A DNA stretch of 64,000 nucleotides from Erythrobacter aurantius (GTDB taxonomy: Bacteria; Pseudomonadota; Alphaproteobacteria; Sphingomonadales; Sphingomonadaceae). A program made the position numbers and the translations under genes. The notes under the pieces were generated by a model, which was not told the origin of the DNA, did no database searches, and saw only the letters and a list, made by a program, of their open reading frames with translations. Every line of letters starts with the position of its first letter. Within the stretch, counting starts at the first letter, position 1. The stretch spans positions 1,760,001 to 1,824,000 of the forward strand of contig NZ_CP090949.1 in NCBI RefSeq assembly GCF_023823125.1. Direction: 5' to 3'. This document shows positions 57,899-64,000 of this stretch, in pieces.

Positions 57899-59158
57899 AT
57901 GCGCCGTGTTGTTGTGACCGGTCTTGGTCTTGTCACCCCGCTCGGGGGCGATGTCGAAACCTCGTGGAAGAACCTGATCGCTGGCGAAAGCGGTGCAGGG
58001 CAGATCACCCGTTTCGACACCTCGAACCAGAAATGCACCATCGCCTGCGAAGTGAAGGGCAAGGATCACCCATGGGGCTTCGATGCCGACAAGCGGGTTG
58101 ACCACAAGGTGCAGCGGCAGGTCGATCCCTTCATCGTCTATGGCATTGATGCTGCCGGTCAGGCGCTGGAAGATGCAGGTCTGACCGACATGTCCGACGC
58201 CGACAAGGAGCGCACCGGTTGCTCGATCGGATCGGGCATCGGCGGTCTGCCGGGGATCGAGATTGAGAGCGTCAACCTCCACGAACGCGGTCCGGGCCGG
58301 GTCAGCCCGCACTTTGTCCACGGGCGACTGATCAATCTCATCACCGGGCAAGTGCAGATCAAATACGGCTTCATGGGGCCGAACCACGCCGTCGTCACCG
58401 CCTGTTCGACTGGCGCGCACTCGATTGGCGATGCGGCGCGCATGATCATGATGGATGATGCGGACATCATGCTGGCGGGCGGTGCGGAAAGTACCATCAA
58501 CCCGCTCGGCATTGCAGGTTTCGCTCAGGCGCGCGCGCTCAACATGAGCATGAACGATCGCCCGACCGAGGCGAGCCGCCCCTATGACAAGGACCGCGAC
58601 GGTTTTGTCATGGGCGAAGGCGCAGGGGTGCTCGTGCTTGAGGAGTACGAACACGCCAAGGCGCGCGGTGCGAAAATCTACGCCGAAGTGACGGGCTATG
58701 GCCTGTCAGGCGATGCCTACCACGTCACCGCGCCCCATCCCGAGGGCAAGGGCGCCGAACTCGCCATGCGCATGGCGATGAAGAAGGCAGGTCTTGGGCC
58801 AGGGGATATCGACTATGTCAACGCCCATGGAACCAGCACGATGGCGGACACGATCGAACTCGCGGCAGTAAAGCGGGTGCTGGGGGATGACCTCGGCGGC
58901 GCGTCGATGAGCTCGACCAAGAGCGCGATCGGACACCTTCTGGGTGGCGCAGGCGCCGTTGAGGCGGTGTTCTGCATCCTTGCCATGCGCGATCAGATCG
59001 TCCCGCCGACGCTCAATCTCCACAATCCGGATGACGGCACCGAAGGCATCGACCTTGTCCCGTTCAAGGCAAGGCAGCGCGAGGTTCGCGCCGTTCTCAA
59101 CAACAGCTTCGGCTTTGGCGGGACCAATGCCTCGCTGATCATGCAGAAAGTCGACTAG
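57899..59158 (+). CDS. fabF: beta-ketoacyl-ACP synthase II
   Basis: Elongation condensing enzyme, 419 residues from ATG at MRRVVVTGLG. Catalytic Cys in VVTACSTGAHSIG, and the two His in NAHGTSTMAD and SAIGHLLGGAGA. Between acpP and mltG, a conserved order. Confidence 0.97.
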   Translation: MRRVVVTGLGLVTPLGGDVETSWKNLIAGESGAGQITRFDTSNQKCTIACEVKGKDHPWGFDADKRVDHKVQRQVDPFIVYGIDAAGQALEDAGLTDMSDADKERTGCSIGSGIGGLPGIEIESVNLHERGPGRVSPHFVHGRLINLITGQVQIKYGFMGPNHAVVTACSTGAHSIGDAARMIMMDDADIMLAGGAESTINPLGIAGFAQARALNMSMNDRPTEASRPYDKDRDGFVMGEGAGVLVLEEYEHAKARGAKIYAEVTGYGLSGDAYHVTAPHPEGKGAELAMRMAMKKAGLGPGDIDYVNAHGTSTMADTIELAAVKRVLGDDLGGASMSSTKSAIGHLLGGAGAVEAVFCILAMRDQIVPPTLNLHNPDDGTEGIDLVPFKARQREVRAVLNNSFGFGGTNASLIMQKVD

Positions 59159-59162
59159 ACCG

Positions 59163-60131
59163 GTGAAGCGCGCAGGGCTGTTGATCGTCAGCCTGGTTCT
59201 GCTGCTGGCTGCCGCTTTTTTCGCGGCTCCTGCGTTGCTGGGCGAGGCCACGATCGAGGAAGAAACCCAGTTTCTGATTCCTGCCGGTTCCTCGCTGAGC
59301 GCGGTTGCCCGGGATCTGGAGGCTGCCGGGCACATTTCCTCGGCTGACGGCTTCCTGCTGAATGCGCGCATATTCGGATCGTCCGATCCCATTCAGGCGG
59401 GCGAATTCTCCTTGAAGCCGGGCATGTCGCAGGGAGACATCCTTGCCGCGTTCCAATCAGGCGATGTGATCCGCCGGTTTGTGACCATTCCCGAAGGCAT
59501 GCCTTCAGTGCTCGTCTGGGAGCGGCTAATGGCAGAACCGCTGCTGACCGGCGAGATCGAGGTTCCCGCCGAAGGATCGATCCTGCCCGACACCTATGCC
59601 TTTGAACGCGGGCAGTCGCGGGCCGAACTGGTCGAGCAGATGCAGGCGGCGATGGACCTCTACCTGGCTGAGGCTTGGGCGAAGCGCGCTGACGGCATAG
59701 CGGTCGATACGATTCGCGAAGCCTTGATCCTTGCCTCGATCGTCGAAAAGGAAACCGGAAAACCTGAAGAGCGGCGCACTGTCGCAGGGCTATATTCCAA
59801 CCGTTTGCGGGTCGGCATGATGCTGCAGGCGGACCCGACAATCATATATCCCATAACTCAGGGCAAACCGCTGGGCCGCCGCATTCGCCAATCGGAAATC
59901 GCCGCGGTGAACGGCTACAACACCTACACTATGCTGGGCCTGCCAGACGGCCCGATCACCAATCCCGGGCGCGAAAGCATCGCAGCCGTGCTGGATCCCG
60001 AAAAGCACAATTACCTCTTCATGGTTGCAGACGGATCGCGCGGCCACGAATTCAACGAGACGCTCGACGGCCACAATGAGGCTGTCGGACGCTGGTTCGA
60101 ACTGCGCCGCCAGCGCGGCGAGATGGAATAG
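59163..60131 (+). CDS. mltG: endolytic murein transglycosylase MltG
   Basis: Cleaves nascent glycan strands to set their length. 322 residues: N-terminal membrane anchor (about 4-24), LysM-like part, and the YceG domain with catalytic Glu in LASIVEKETG and the LPDGPITNPG motif. GTG start five bases after fabF. Confidence 0.95.
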   Translation: MKRAGLLIVSLVLLLAAAFFAAPALLGEATIEEETQFLIPAGSSLSAVARDLEAAGHISSADGFLLNARIFGSSDPIQAGEFSLKPGMSQGDILAAFQSGDVIRRFVTIPEGMPSVLVWERLMAEPLLTGEIEVPAEGSILPDTYAFERGQSRAELVEQMQAAMDLYLAEAWAKRADGIAVDTIREALILASIVEKETGKPEERRTVAGLYSNRLRVGMMLQADPTIIYPITQGKPLGRRIRQSEIAAVNGYNTYTMLGLPDGPITNPGRESIAAVLDPEKHNYLFMVADGSRGHEFNETLDGHNEAVGRWFELRRQRGEME

Positions 60132-60132
60132 G

Positions 60133-60651
60133 GTGGGCAAGCCCTTTATCGTGACGGCGGCCCTGCCGCCTGACATTCAGGGCTGGGCCGAAAAACTGAG
60201 GCGGCAACATTATCCGCCCCAGCGCAATCATCTGCATGCGCACGTCACCATGTTCCATTCGTTTGCGCCATCCCTGTTCGAGGAACTGAAGGATTACCTG
60301 CCAAAGCTGACCCGCAATTTCGCTGCACCCTGTGGCGAAGTAAGTGGTTTGCTTGATCTGGGAACGGGCACGGCGATAGCGCTGAAAAGCCCCCAGTTGC
60401 TTGCCCTTCGCGAGGCAATGGCAGACCATTTCCACGGCAGCCTAACTGCACAAGACCTGTACGACCCTCGCCCGCACATAACGATCCAGAACAAGGTCAC
60501 GAAACAGGAGGCGAGGGCGCTGCAAGCGGAACTGGCCCCCTCTATTACACCCCGCAGCTTCTCCTTCCCGGCGCTGGAACTGCACTTGTATCGCGACGGT
60601 CCGTGGGACTTGATAAAGCGGTACTCCTTTCGCGGTAGCGAGGCTCTGTAA
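60133..60651 (+). CDS. 2H-phosphoesterase (2'-5' RNA ligase-like)
   Basis: 172 residues. Two HxT motifs: HAHVTMFH near 36 and RPHITIQN near 117, forming the 2H active site of LigT-like cyclic-phosphodiesterases. GTG start two bases after the mltG stop; upstream in-frame extension lies within mltG. RNA or small-nucleotide substrate unknown. Confidence 0.85.
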   Translation: MGKPFIVTAALPPDIQGWAEKLRRQHYPPQRNHLHAHVTMFHSFAPSLFEELKDYLPKLTRNFAAPCGEVSGLLDLGTGTAIALKSPQLLALREAMADHFHGSLTAQDLYDPRPHITIQNKVTKQEARALQAELAPSITPRSFSFPALELHLYRDGPWDLIKRYSFRGSEAL

Positions 60652-60704
60652 ACCGGCGCATTTTTGGCTATTCAGGCGAGGCTTAAGGCTGATAGGACAT
60701 TGAC

Positions 60705-61361
60705 ATGGAAAACTGGGGGCAATGGCTGGGCTGGCTTGGAGCGATGGCGCTCGTGTGGGCGATGGCCCCGCATCAGGTTCGCGATATCCGCCGCATCTGC
60801 CTTGGCGCTGGGGTATTGGCTGTCGCCTATTTCGCGCTGGTTCACGGTTTCGGCGCCGGACTTGCGCTTTCTGTTGCCTTCACTCTCGTCAATGCGGGGC
60901 GCCTCTTCGAATTACGGCAACGCGCTCGCTCGGGCGTAATGACACGCGAGGAGCGCGAGCTGTTCGATCACGTCATGAAGATCGAAGAGCCTTCACAGCA
61001 AAGCCGTTTGCGCGATCTCATGGTATGGCAGGATGTGCCCGTCGGAACGACATTGATCAAACAGGGGCAAATCGATCCGCCTCTGATCTACATCGCCAGC
61101 GGTCGGGCCGAGATCGAGCGTGACCTGGCTATCGTAAGTGAATGTGGCGCGGGTGAATTCCTTGGCGAGATGAGTCACGTGTCTGGCGAACGCGCGAGCG
61201 CCACCGTCACGGTCACGCAGGAAATGCGCATGGCGCGGCTGGATCGCGACGCGTTGGGACAGCTGGCCAAGAGCCTGCCAGAGGTTGGCAAGGCTGTCGA
61301 CAGGGCCTTCAATCGCTCGCTTGCGGTAAAGGTTTTGCGCATGAACGAAAGTGCGCGCTGA
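60705..61361 (+). CDS. membrane protein with cyclic-nucleotide-binding domain
   Basis: 218 residues: two or three N-terminal membrane segments (about 4-65) followed by a cNMP-binding fold (about 95-190). The phosphate-binding cassette reads GEFLGEMSHVSGERASATV, with the position of the usual Arg replaced, so nucleotide binding is uncertain. Architecture resembles Popeye-type proteins. No DNA-binding domain. Confidence 0.8.
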   Translation: MENWGQWLGWLGAMALVWAMAPHQVRDIRRICLGAGVLAVAYFALVHGFGAGLALSVAFTLVNAGRLFELRQRARSGVMTREERELFDHVMKIEEPSQQSRLRDLMVWQDVPVGTTLIKQGQIDPPLIYIASGRAEIERDLAIVSECGAGEFLGEMSHVSGERASATVTVTQEMRMARLDRDALGQLAKSLPEVGKAVDRAFNRSLAVKVLRMNESAR

Positions 61362-61484
61362 CGGCATTTGTCGGAGCCTGAAACTTGTGGTTGACCACGG
61401 CCACTCCCCGCCCTAAATGCGCCGCTCGCTTGAGGCGATTTGCCTCGCGAGTTTTGGCTGTTTTACCGGCCAATTGCCCTTTGG

Positions 61485-61561
61485 GGCGGAGTAGCTCAGG
61501 TGGTTAGAGCAGCGGAATCATAATCCGCGTGTCGGGGGTTCGAGTCCCTCCTCCGCTACCA
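61485..61561 (+). tRNA. tRNA-Met (CAT), elongator type
   Basis: Acceptor arms GGCGGAG and CTCCGCT (G1-U72 wobble), anticodon CAT in AATCATAAT, T-arm GGGTTCGAGTCCC, encoded CCA at 61559-61561. tRNA-Ile2 with lysidine has the same anticodon; the body looks more like elongator Met. Its 3' end is the likely integration site of the element that follows. Confidence 0.9.
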
Positions 61562-61593
61562 TTTTTCAATCACTTAGCGATGTGCCCGCTGGG

Positions 61594-61617
61594 CGGTTTA
61601 CACGGCGGTGTAAACCG
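61594..61617. promoter_or_regulatory. palindromic operator-like site CGGTTTACAC-GGCG-GTGTAAACCG
   Basis: Perfect ten-base inverted repeat with a four-base centre, 33 bases after the tRNA and overlapping the start of the first small gene of the element. A related half site GCGTTTACAC occurs at 63711. It fits a repressor, integrase-accessory or partition-type binding site. Confidence 0.6.
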
Positions 61618-61832
61618 TGACGCATTTTGTAGCATCTGGCAGGGGTTGGAATTGGCTTTCGCTTCCCGCTCGCAGCGAGGCCGCGCCCATTGATCGGCGG
61701 CGGATGCGCCCTGCTCAACCCGCGCCCGCCCCGCGCCCGAAATCCAAGCCGATGCGCCCGATGCTGGTCGCCAATGAGGCGATGCAACGGCGGCTCGCTT
61801 GGCACGAGTTCAAACCTTGGTGGGCGCGCTGA
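61617..61832 (+). CDS. small basic protein at element edge, unknown function
   Basis: 71 residues from GTG, or about 42 from ATG at 61704. Pro/Arg-rich middle and a tryptophan-rich end (QRRLAWHEFKPWWAR). Its stop TGA overlaps the start ATG of the ATPase, so the two are translationally coupled, which is the main reason to accept it. Confidence 0.45.
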   Translation: MTHFVASGRGWNWLSLPARSEAAPIDRRRMRPAQPAPAPRPKSKPMRPMLVANEAMQRRLAWHEFKPWWAR

Positions 61833-63175
61833 TGGCTTCGTTCGATGATGGAAAGCGCACGTGGGATGCGGAGCGAGGCAGGTGGGTCGATAATCCGCTC
61901 ACTGCCATCACTCCGCTGCGCGCGATGGATATTGCCGCGCTCGCCGGGGTCGAGCCGCAACCCGTCCGGTTCATAGTCGAGGGGCTATTGCCAGCGGGGG
62001 AAACTACGGGGCTTTCTGCACCGGGCGGCGGAAACAAAACCACGCTATCGCTTATGATCGCAATCGCGATGGCAGCGGGGCGCGACAGCGTTCTTGGCAT
62101 GGCGATCGAGCCGGGGCCTGCTGCTTACATTGGCATGGAGGATTCGGAGTCCCGGCTGCACTGGTCGATCCACCATGCTTGCAGTGGTCTTGGCGTGGCG
62201 ATGCGCGACCTTGCGGGGCGGCTGCACGTGGTTTCGATGCGTCAGGAGCTTCACAACGGCTTGGCGAGCTTCACTCATGCCGGGGAGATAGAGCCGAGCG
62301 ATCTCTATCACCAAGCGCAAGAGCTGATCGAGGCGACAGGTTCAAAGCTGCTTGTGCTGGACAATCTGGCGCACCTGTTTCTCGGCAACGAGAATGACCG
62401 AATGCAGGCAACGCGGTTCTTGTCGCTGCTTAACAAGCTTGCCAGCGACACCGGGGCGGCGATCCTCCTGCTGGCGCACACTCCAAAAAACGGAGCCGAC
62501 TATAGCGGTTCAACCGCGTGGCAGAACGCGATCCGCTCGCACGCTTCGATCGAGAAGGAAGAAGGCGGCGATCCGGATGTTCGGGTGCTCAAGGTGTCGA
62601 AGGGCAATTATGTGAAACCGGGCGAGGTGACACGGTTCCGGTGGCATGATCATTACCTGATCAGGCCCGAGGATTTGCCAGCGGATATTGCTGGCCAGTT
62701 GGCGGCAACGTCGAGGGCAACCGCAGCCAACGAGGCGTTCTTGCGATGTCTCAACACGGTGGATGGACAGGGCCGAGCTGTGTCTCATTCGCGTGGTGCG
62801 AATTTCGCGCCGCGTGTTTTCGCCAAGATGCCGGAGGCCAAGGGTTTCGACCAGGACGACATGGAAGCGGCTATGGAGAGGCTGCTGCACAAGGGAACAA
62901 TCTTAGCCGATCAGGAGGTTGGCAAGTATGCAAATCGGACAGCGCGCCGGGGCCTAAAGCAAGTCGATCAGGCTGCACAAAGCCCTGCACAAAGCCCTGC
63001 ACAAAGCCCTGCACAAGACGGTGCACAAGACGCACAAGACCAGTCGGCACAACTGCACAAAGCGGGTGCACACTCACCCCCTATCCCTAACGGGATAGAT
63101 GGGGACTTGGGTTCCCCATCTAATCCCGTTGGGAGTGGTGCGCCCGATCCGGATTGGATGCCGGGCGATGACTAG
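61832..63175 (+). CDS. RepA-like AAA ATPase (AAA_25/RecA-type) of a mobile element
   Basis: 447 residues. The RecA-like fold resembles RSF1010 RepA-type hexameric helicases: Walker A position APGGGNKTT (63-71), Walker B KLLVLDNLAHLF near 175, and the sensor LLLAHTPKNG. The Walker A is odd: Asn68 stands where a Gly normally precedes the catalytic Lys69. The C-terminal 70 residues are low-complexity (AQSP repeats, then DGAQDAQDQS) and include strong DNA hairpins. ATG at 61832 is coupled to the upstream small gene. Role in replication or mobilisation inferred from type and location. Confidence 0.85.
   Translation: MASFDDGKRTWDAERGRWVDNPLTAITPLRAMDIAALAGVEPQPVRFIVEGLLPAGETTGLSAPGGGNKTTLSLMIAIAMAAGRDSVLGMAIEPGPAAYIGMEDSESRLHWSIHHACSGLGVAMRDLAGRLHVVSMRQELHNGLASFTHAGEIEPSDLYHQAQELIEATGSKLLVLDNLAHLFLGNENDRMQATRFLSLLNKLASDTGAAILLLAHTPKNGADYSGSTAWQNAIRSHASIEKEEGGDPDVRVLKVSKGNYVKPGEVTRFRWHDHYLIRPEDLPADIAGQLAATSRATAANEAFLRCLNTVDGQGRAVSHSRGANFAPRVFAKMPEAKGFDQDDMEAAMERLLHKGTILADQEVGKYANRTARRGLKQVDQAAQSPAQSPAQSPAQDGAQDAQDQSAQLHKAGAHSPPIPNGIDGDLGSPSNPVGSGAPDPDWMPGDD
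62974..63028. repeat. tandem TGCACAA 12-base iteron-like repeats
   Basis: TGCACAAAGCCC three times in tandem, then TGCACAAGACGG and another TGCACAA at the same 12-base step; further copies at about 63032 and 63054. Within the ATPase gene they encode the AQSP repeats. Regular spacing near a helical turn is iteron-like. Confidence 0.7.
63081..63129. other. mutually exclusive DNA/RNA hairpins near the end of the ATPase gene
   Basis: Hairpin A: CTATCCC (63081-63087) with GGGATAG (63092-63098). Hairpin B: 16-base stem from 63090-63105 to 63113-63129, seven-base loop, one bulged A. They share bases and cannot form together. No T-run follows. Confidence 0.7.
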
Positions 63176-63443
63176 GGGGAGGGGGTGGGTCAATCTCCAG
63201 AACGTCGGCGGCGCGAAAACCGCCCCCCCAGTCATTGCGAGATTTTTTTGCCGGGGACCGGGATATTCGCACGCGGTAGCGGTGGTGGGCTGTCGGTGGG
63301 GCCTGTGGTTGCCCGCTGCGCGCGCGCATTCATGCGATCCCGCGCGGCGGGGTAAGAGGCTCAATCATCGCCCATCGAGGGCGAGCGTGGCGCTGGTGGC
63401 GCTTTTCGGCTGCGGGTTCGTAAGGTGCAGGAGGTCAATTTGA
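63168..63443 (+). CDS. possible small gene of the element, unknown
   Basis: 91 residues beginning MTRGRGWVNLQNVGGAK; Cys/Arg-rich. Starts 8 bases inside the ATPase gene and overlaps the start of the HTH gene. No family could be fixed; it has the look of small cryptic prophage genes, but that is an impression. If it is not a gene, 63176-63439 has no other content apart from the ribosome site of the next gene. Confidence 0.3.
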   Translation: MTRGRGWVNLQNVGGAKTAPPVIARFFCRGPGYSHAVAVVGCRWGLWLPAARAHSCDPARRGKRLNHRPSRASVALVALFGCGFVRCRRSI

Positions 63444-63673
63444 GGGGTGAATATTGTTACACGCAGTGTGATCTGTTCGGCGCGCCCATCCCGGTGCGCC
63501 GGGGGCGGGGGAGGCCCGCCTATGTCCCCGATGAGGCAACGCGGCGGCGGGTGGTCGAGCTGCGGCGCGGCGGCGCGACGGCTGCGGCGATCGCGGTGGC
63601 GATCGGTATCGGGCGGACGACGCTTTACCAGTTCTACGGTGCAGAAGTGAGAAAGGAAAATGACGATGGCTGA
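63440..63673 (+). CDS. small helix-turn-helix protein
   Basis: 77 residues. A perfect ribosome site AGGAGGT (63429-63435) decides the TTG start; a GTG at 63425 is the in-frame alternative. The C-terminal half DEATRRRVVELRRGGATAAA...IGIGRTTLYQFY is a clear resolvase/Hin-type HTH. Probably a regulator of the element. Confidence 0.75.
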   Translation: MRGEYCYTQCDLFGAPIPVRRGRGRPAYVPDEATRRRVVELRRGGATAAAIAVAIGIGRTTLYQFYGAEVRKENDDG

Positions 63674-63941
63674 ATTTGGCAAGGGGCCGATGCGCCCGAC
63701 AACGGACGCAGCGTTTACACGCGCAGCGCGGCGGGTGGCGCTGGGGTTTCAGGATCGAGCCGCGCGGCTTGGCATGGGGCCGGACGAAACCGCGAATCTG
63801 GCGCTGGCGGCGCTGGTCGAGGTGGTGGCGGGGCAGCTGGGCGATCCGTTCCGCGCGATCGAGCGGCTGCGCGATGCAGCCGATGCGTTCGAGGCGCAGT
63901 GCCTAGCAGACGGTGGAAAACGTAGCGCGCCGGGGGCTTGA
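63660..63941 (+). CDS. small hypothetical protein of the element
   Basis: 93 residues, overlapping the HTH gene end by 14 bases, with AAAGGAAA before its ATG. Mostly helical, Ala-rich (FTRAARRVALGFQDRAARLG, ETANLALAALVEVVAGQLGD). No family recognised. Overlap and ribosome site argue it is real. Confidence 0.6.
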   Translation: MTMAEFGKGPMRPTTDAAFTRAARRVALGFQDRAARLGMGPDETANLALAALVEVVAGQLGDPFRAIERLRDAADAFEAQCLADGGKRSAPGA

Positions 63942-64000
63942 ATTTCGGCGGCAATTGATTCATGTTTTGTTCCATTCCCGGCGATCGCCGGAGGCCCACG

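Noticed and set aside
61566..61805. 79-codon minus-strand frame right after tRNA-Met, considered as integrase remnant
   Set aside because: No recombinase residues; Pro/Arg-rich; overlaps the palindrome and the coupled plus-strand gene.
62974..63060. CRISPR array
   Set aside because: Repeats are 12-base tandem units inside a reading frame, with no spacers and no cas genes.
63961..64000. Single GTTC near the window end as another LexA box
   Set aside because: Only one half site; no second GTTC at the required spacing within the window.

Overview
The window is chromosomal DNA of an alphaproteobacterium, most likely Sphingomonadales (Erythrobacter/Porphyrobacter-like). This is inferred from the high GC, the short Psd, the type of LexA site (GTTC-N7-GTTC), a TonB receptor paired with a TPR-sulfotransferase, and the housekeeping gene orders pyrH-frr-uppS-cdsA-dxr-rseP-bamA-ompH-fabZ and dapF-mtaB-ftsY. 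About 61.5 kb is densely packed core genome. The last 2.5 kb, after a tRNA gene, looks like the start of an integrated mobile element.

Layout. 0-5 kb: lon protease, HU, a lipoprotein, an RlmB-type rRNA methyltransferase and tRNA-Tyr. 5-9.4 kb: lipid genes (a FabH-like synthase, an Aur1/PAP2_3-like membrane enzyme, psd and pssA) and a small membrane protein whose promoter carries two consensus-spaced LexA boxes. 9.4-15 kb: rpsB-tsf, then three minus-strand hydrolases (a double retropepsin-like protein with PDZ, a metallophosphoesterase, an MBL-fold enzyme). 15-25 kb: the large envelope, isoprenoid and lipid operon ending in fabZ, then rpmE. 25-27.7 kb: MOSC protein, prolyl-4-hydroxylase-like oxygenase, tRNA-His, leucine-type amino acid dehydrogenase. 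27.8-33 kb: cytochrome c maturation genes ccmC-D-E-F-G-H and a ccmI-like TPR gene, without ccmA or ccmB. 33-42 kb: kup, then minus-strand M24 peptidase, yciB, ftsY, mtaB, dapF and a GGDEF/EAL protein, then an EVE-domain protein. 42-51 kb: a TPP enzyme, a small C-tail-anchored protein, an LplT-like MFS transporter, pgsA, TPR-sulfotransferase and TonB receptor. 51-57 kb: an AT-rich gap, a BCCT transporter, oxyR, rnd and aspS. 57-61.5 kb: acpP, fabF, mltG, a 2H phosphoesterase, a membrane cyclic-nucleotide-binding protein and tRNA-Met(CAT). 61.5-64 kb: a palindromic operator-like site, a RepA-like ATPase with an altered Walker A, iteron-like repeats, strong hairpins, a small HTH protein and unknown small genes.

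How the genes work together. Several clusters serve the envelope: phospholipid synthesis (psd, pssA, cdsA, pgsA), undecaprenyl and isoprenoid supply (dxr, uppS), outer-membrane assembly (bamA, ompH/skp), sigma-E-type proteolysis (rseP), fatty acid elongation (fabZ, acpP, fabF) and peptidoglycan (dapF, mltG). Translation genes (rpsB, tsf, frr, rpmE, aspS, tRNAs, mtaB, rlmB) are interleaved. The most interesting signals are the SOS-type promoter in front of an 85-aa membrane protein, which could be a SidA-like damage-induced factor, and the tRNA-adjacent element with its unusual ATPase and structured DNA. Functions are read from motifs; no database search could be run.
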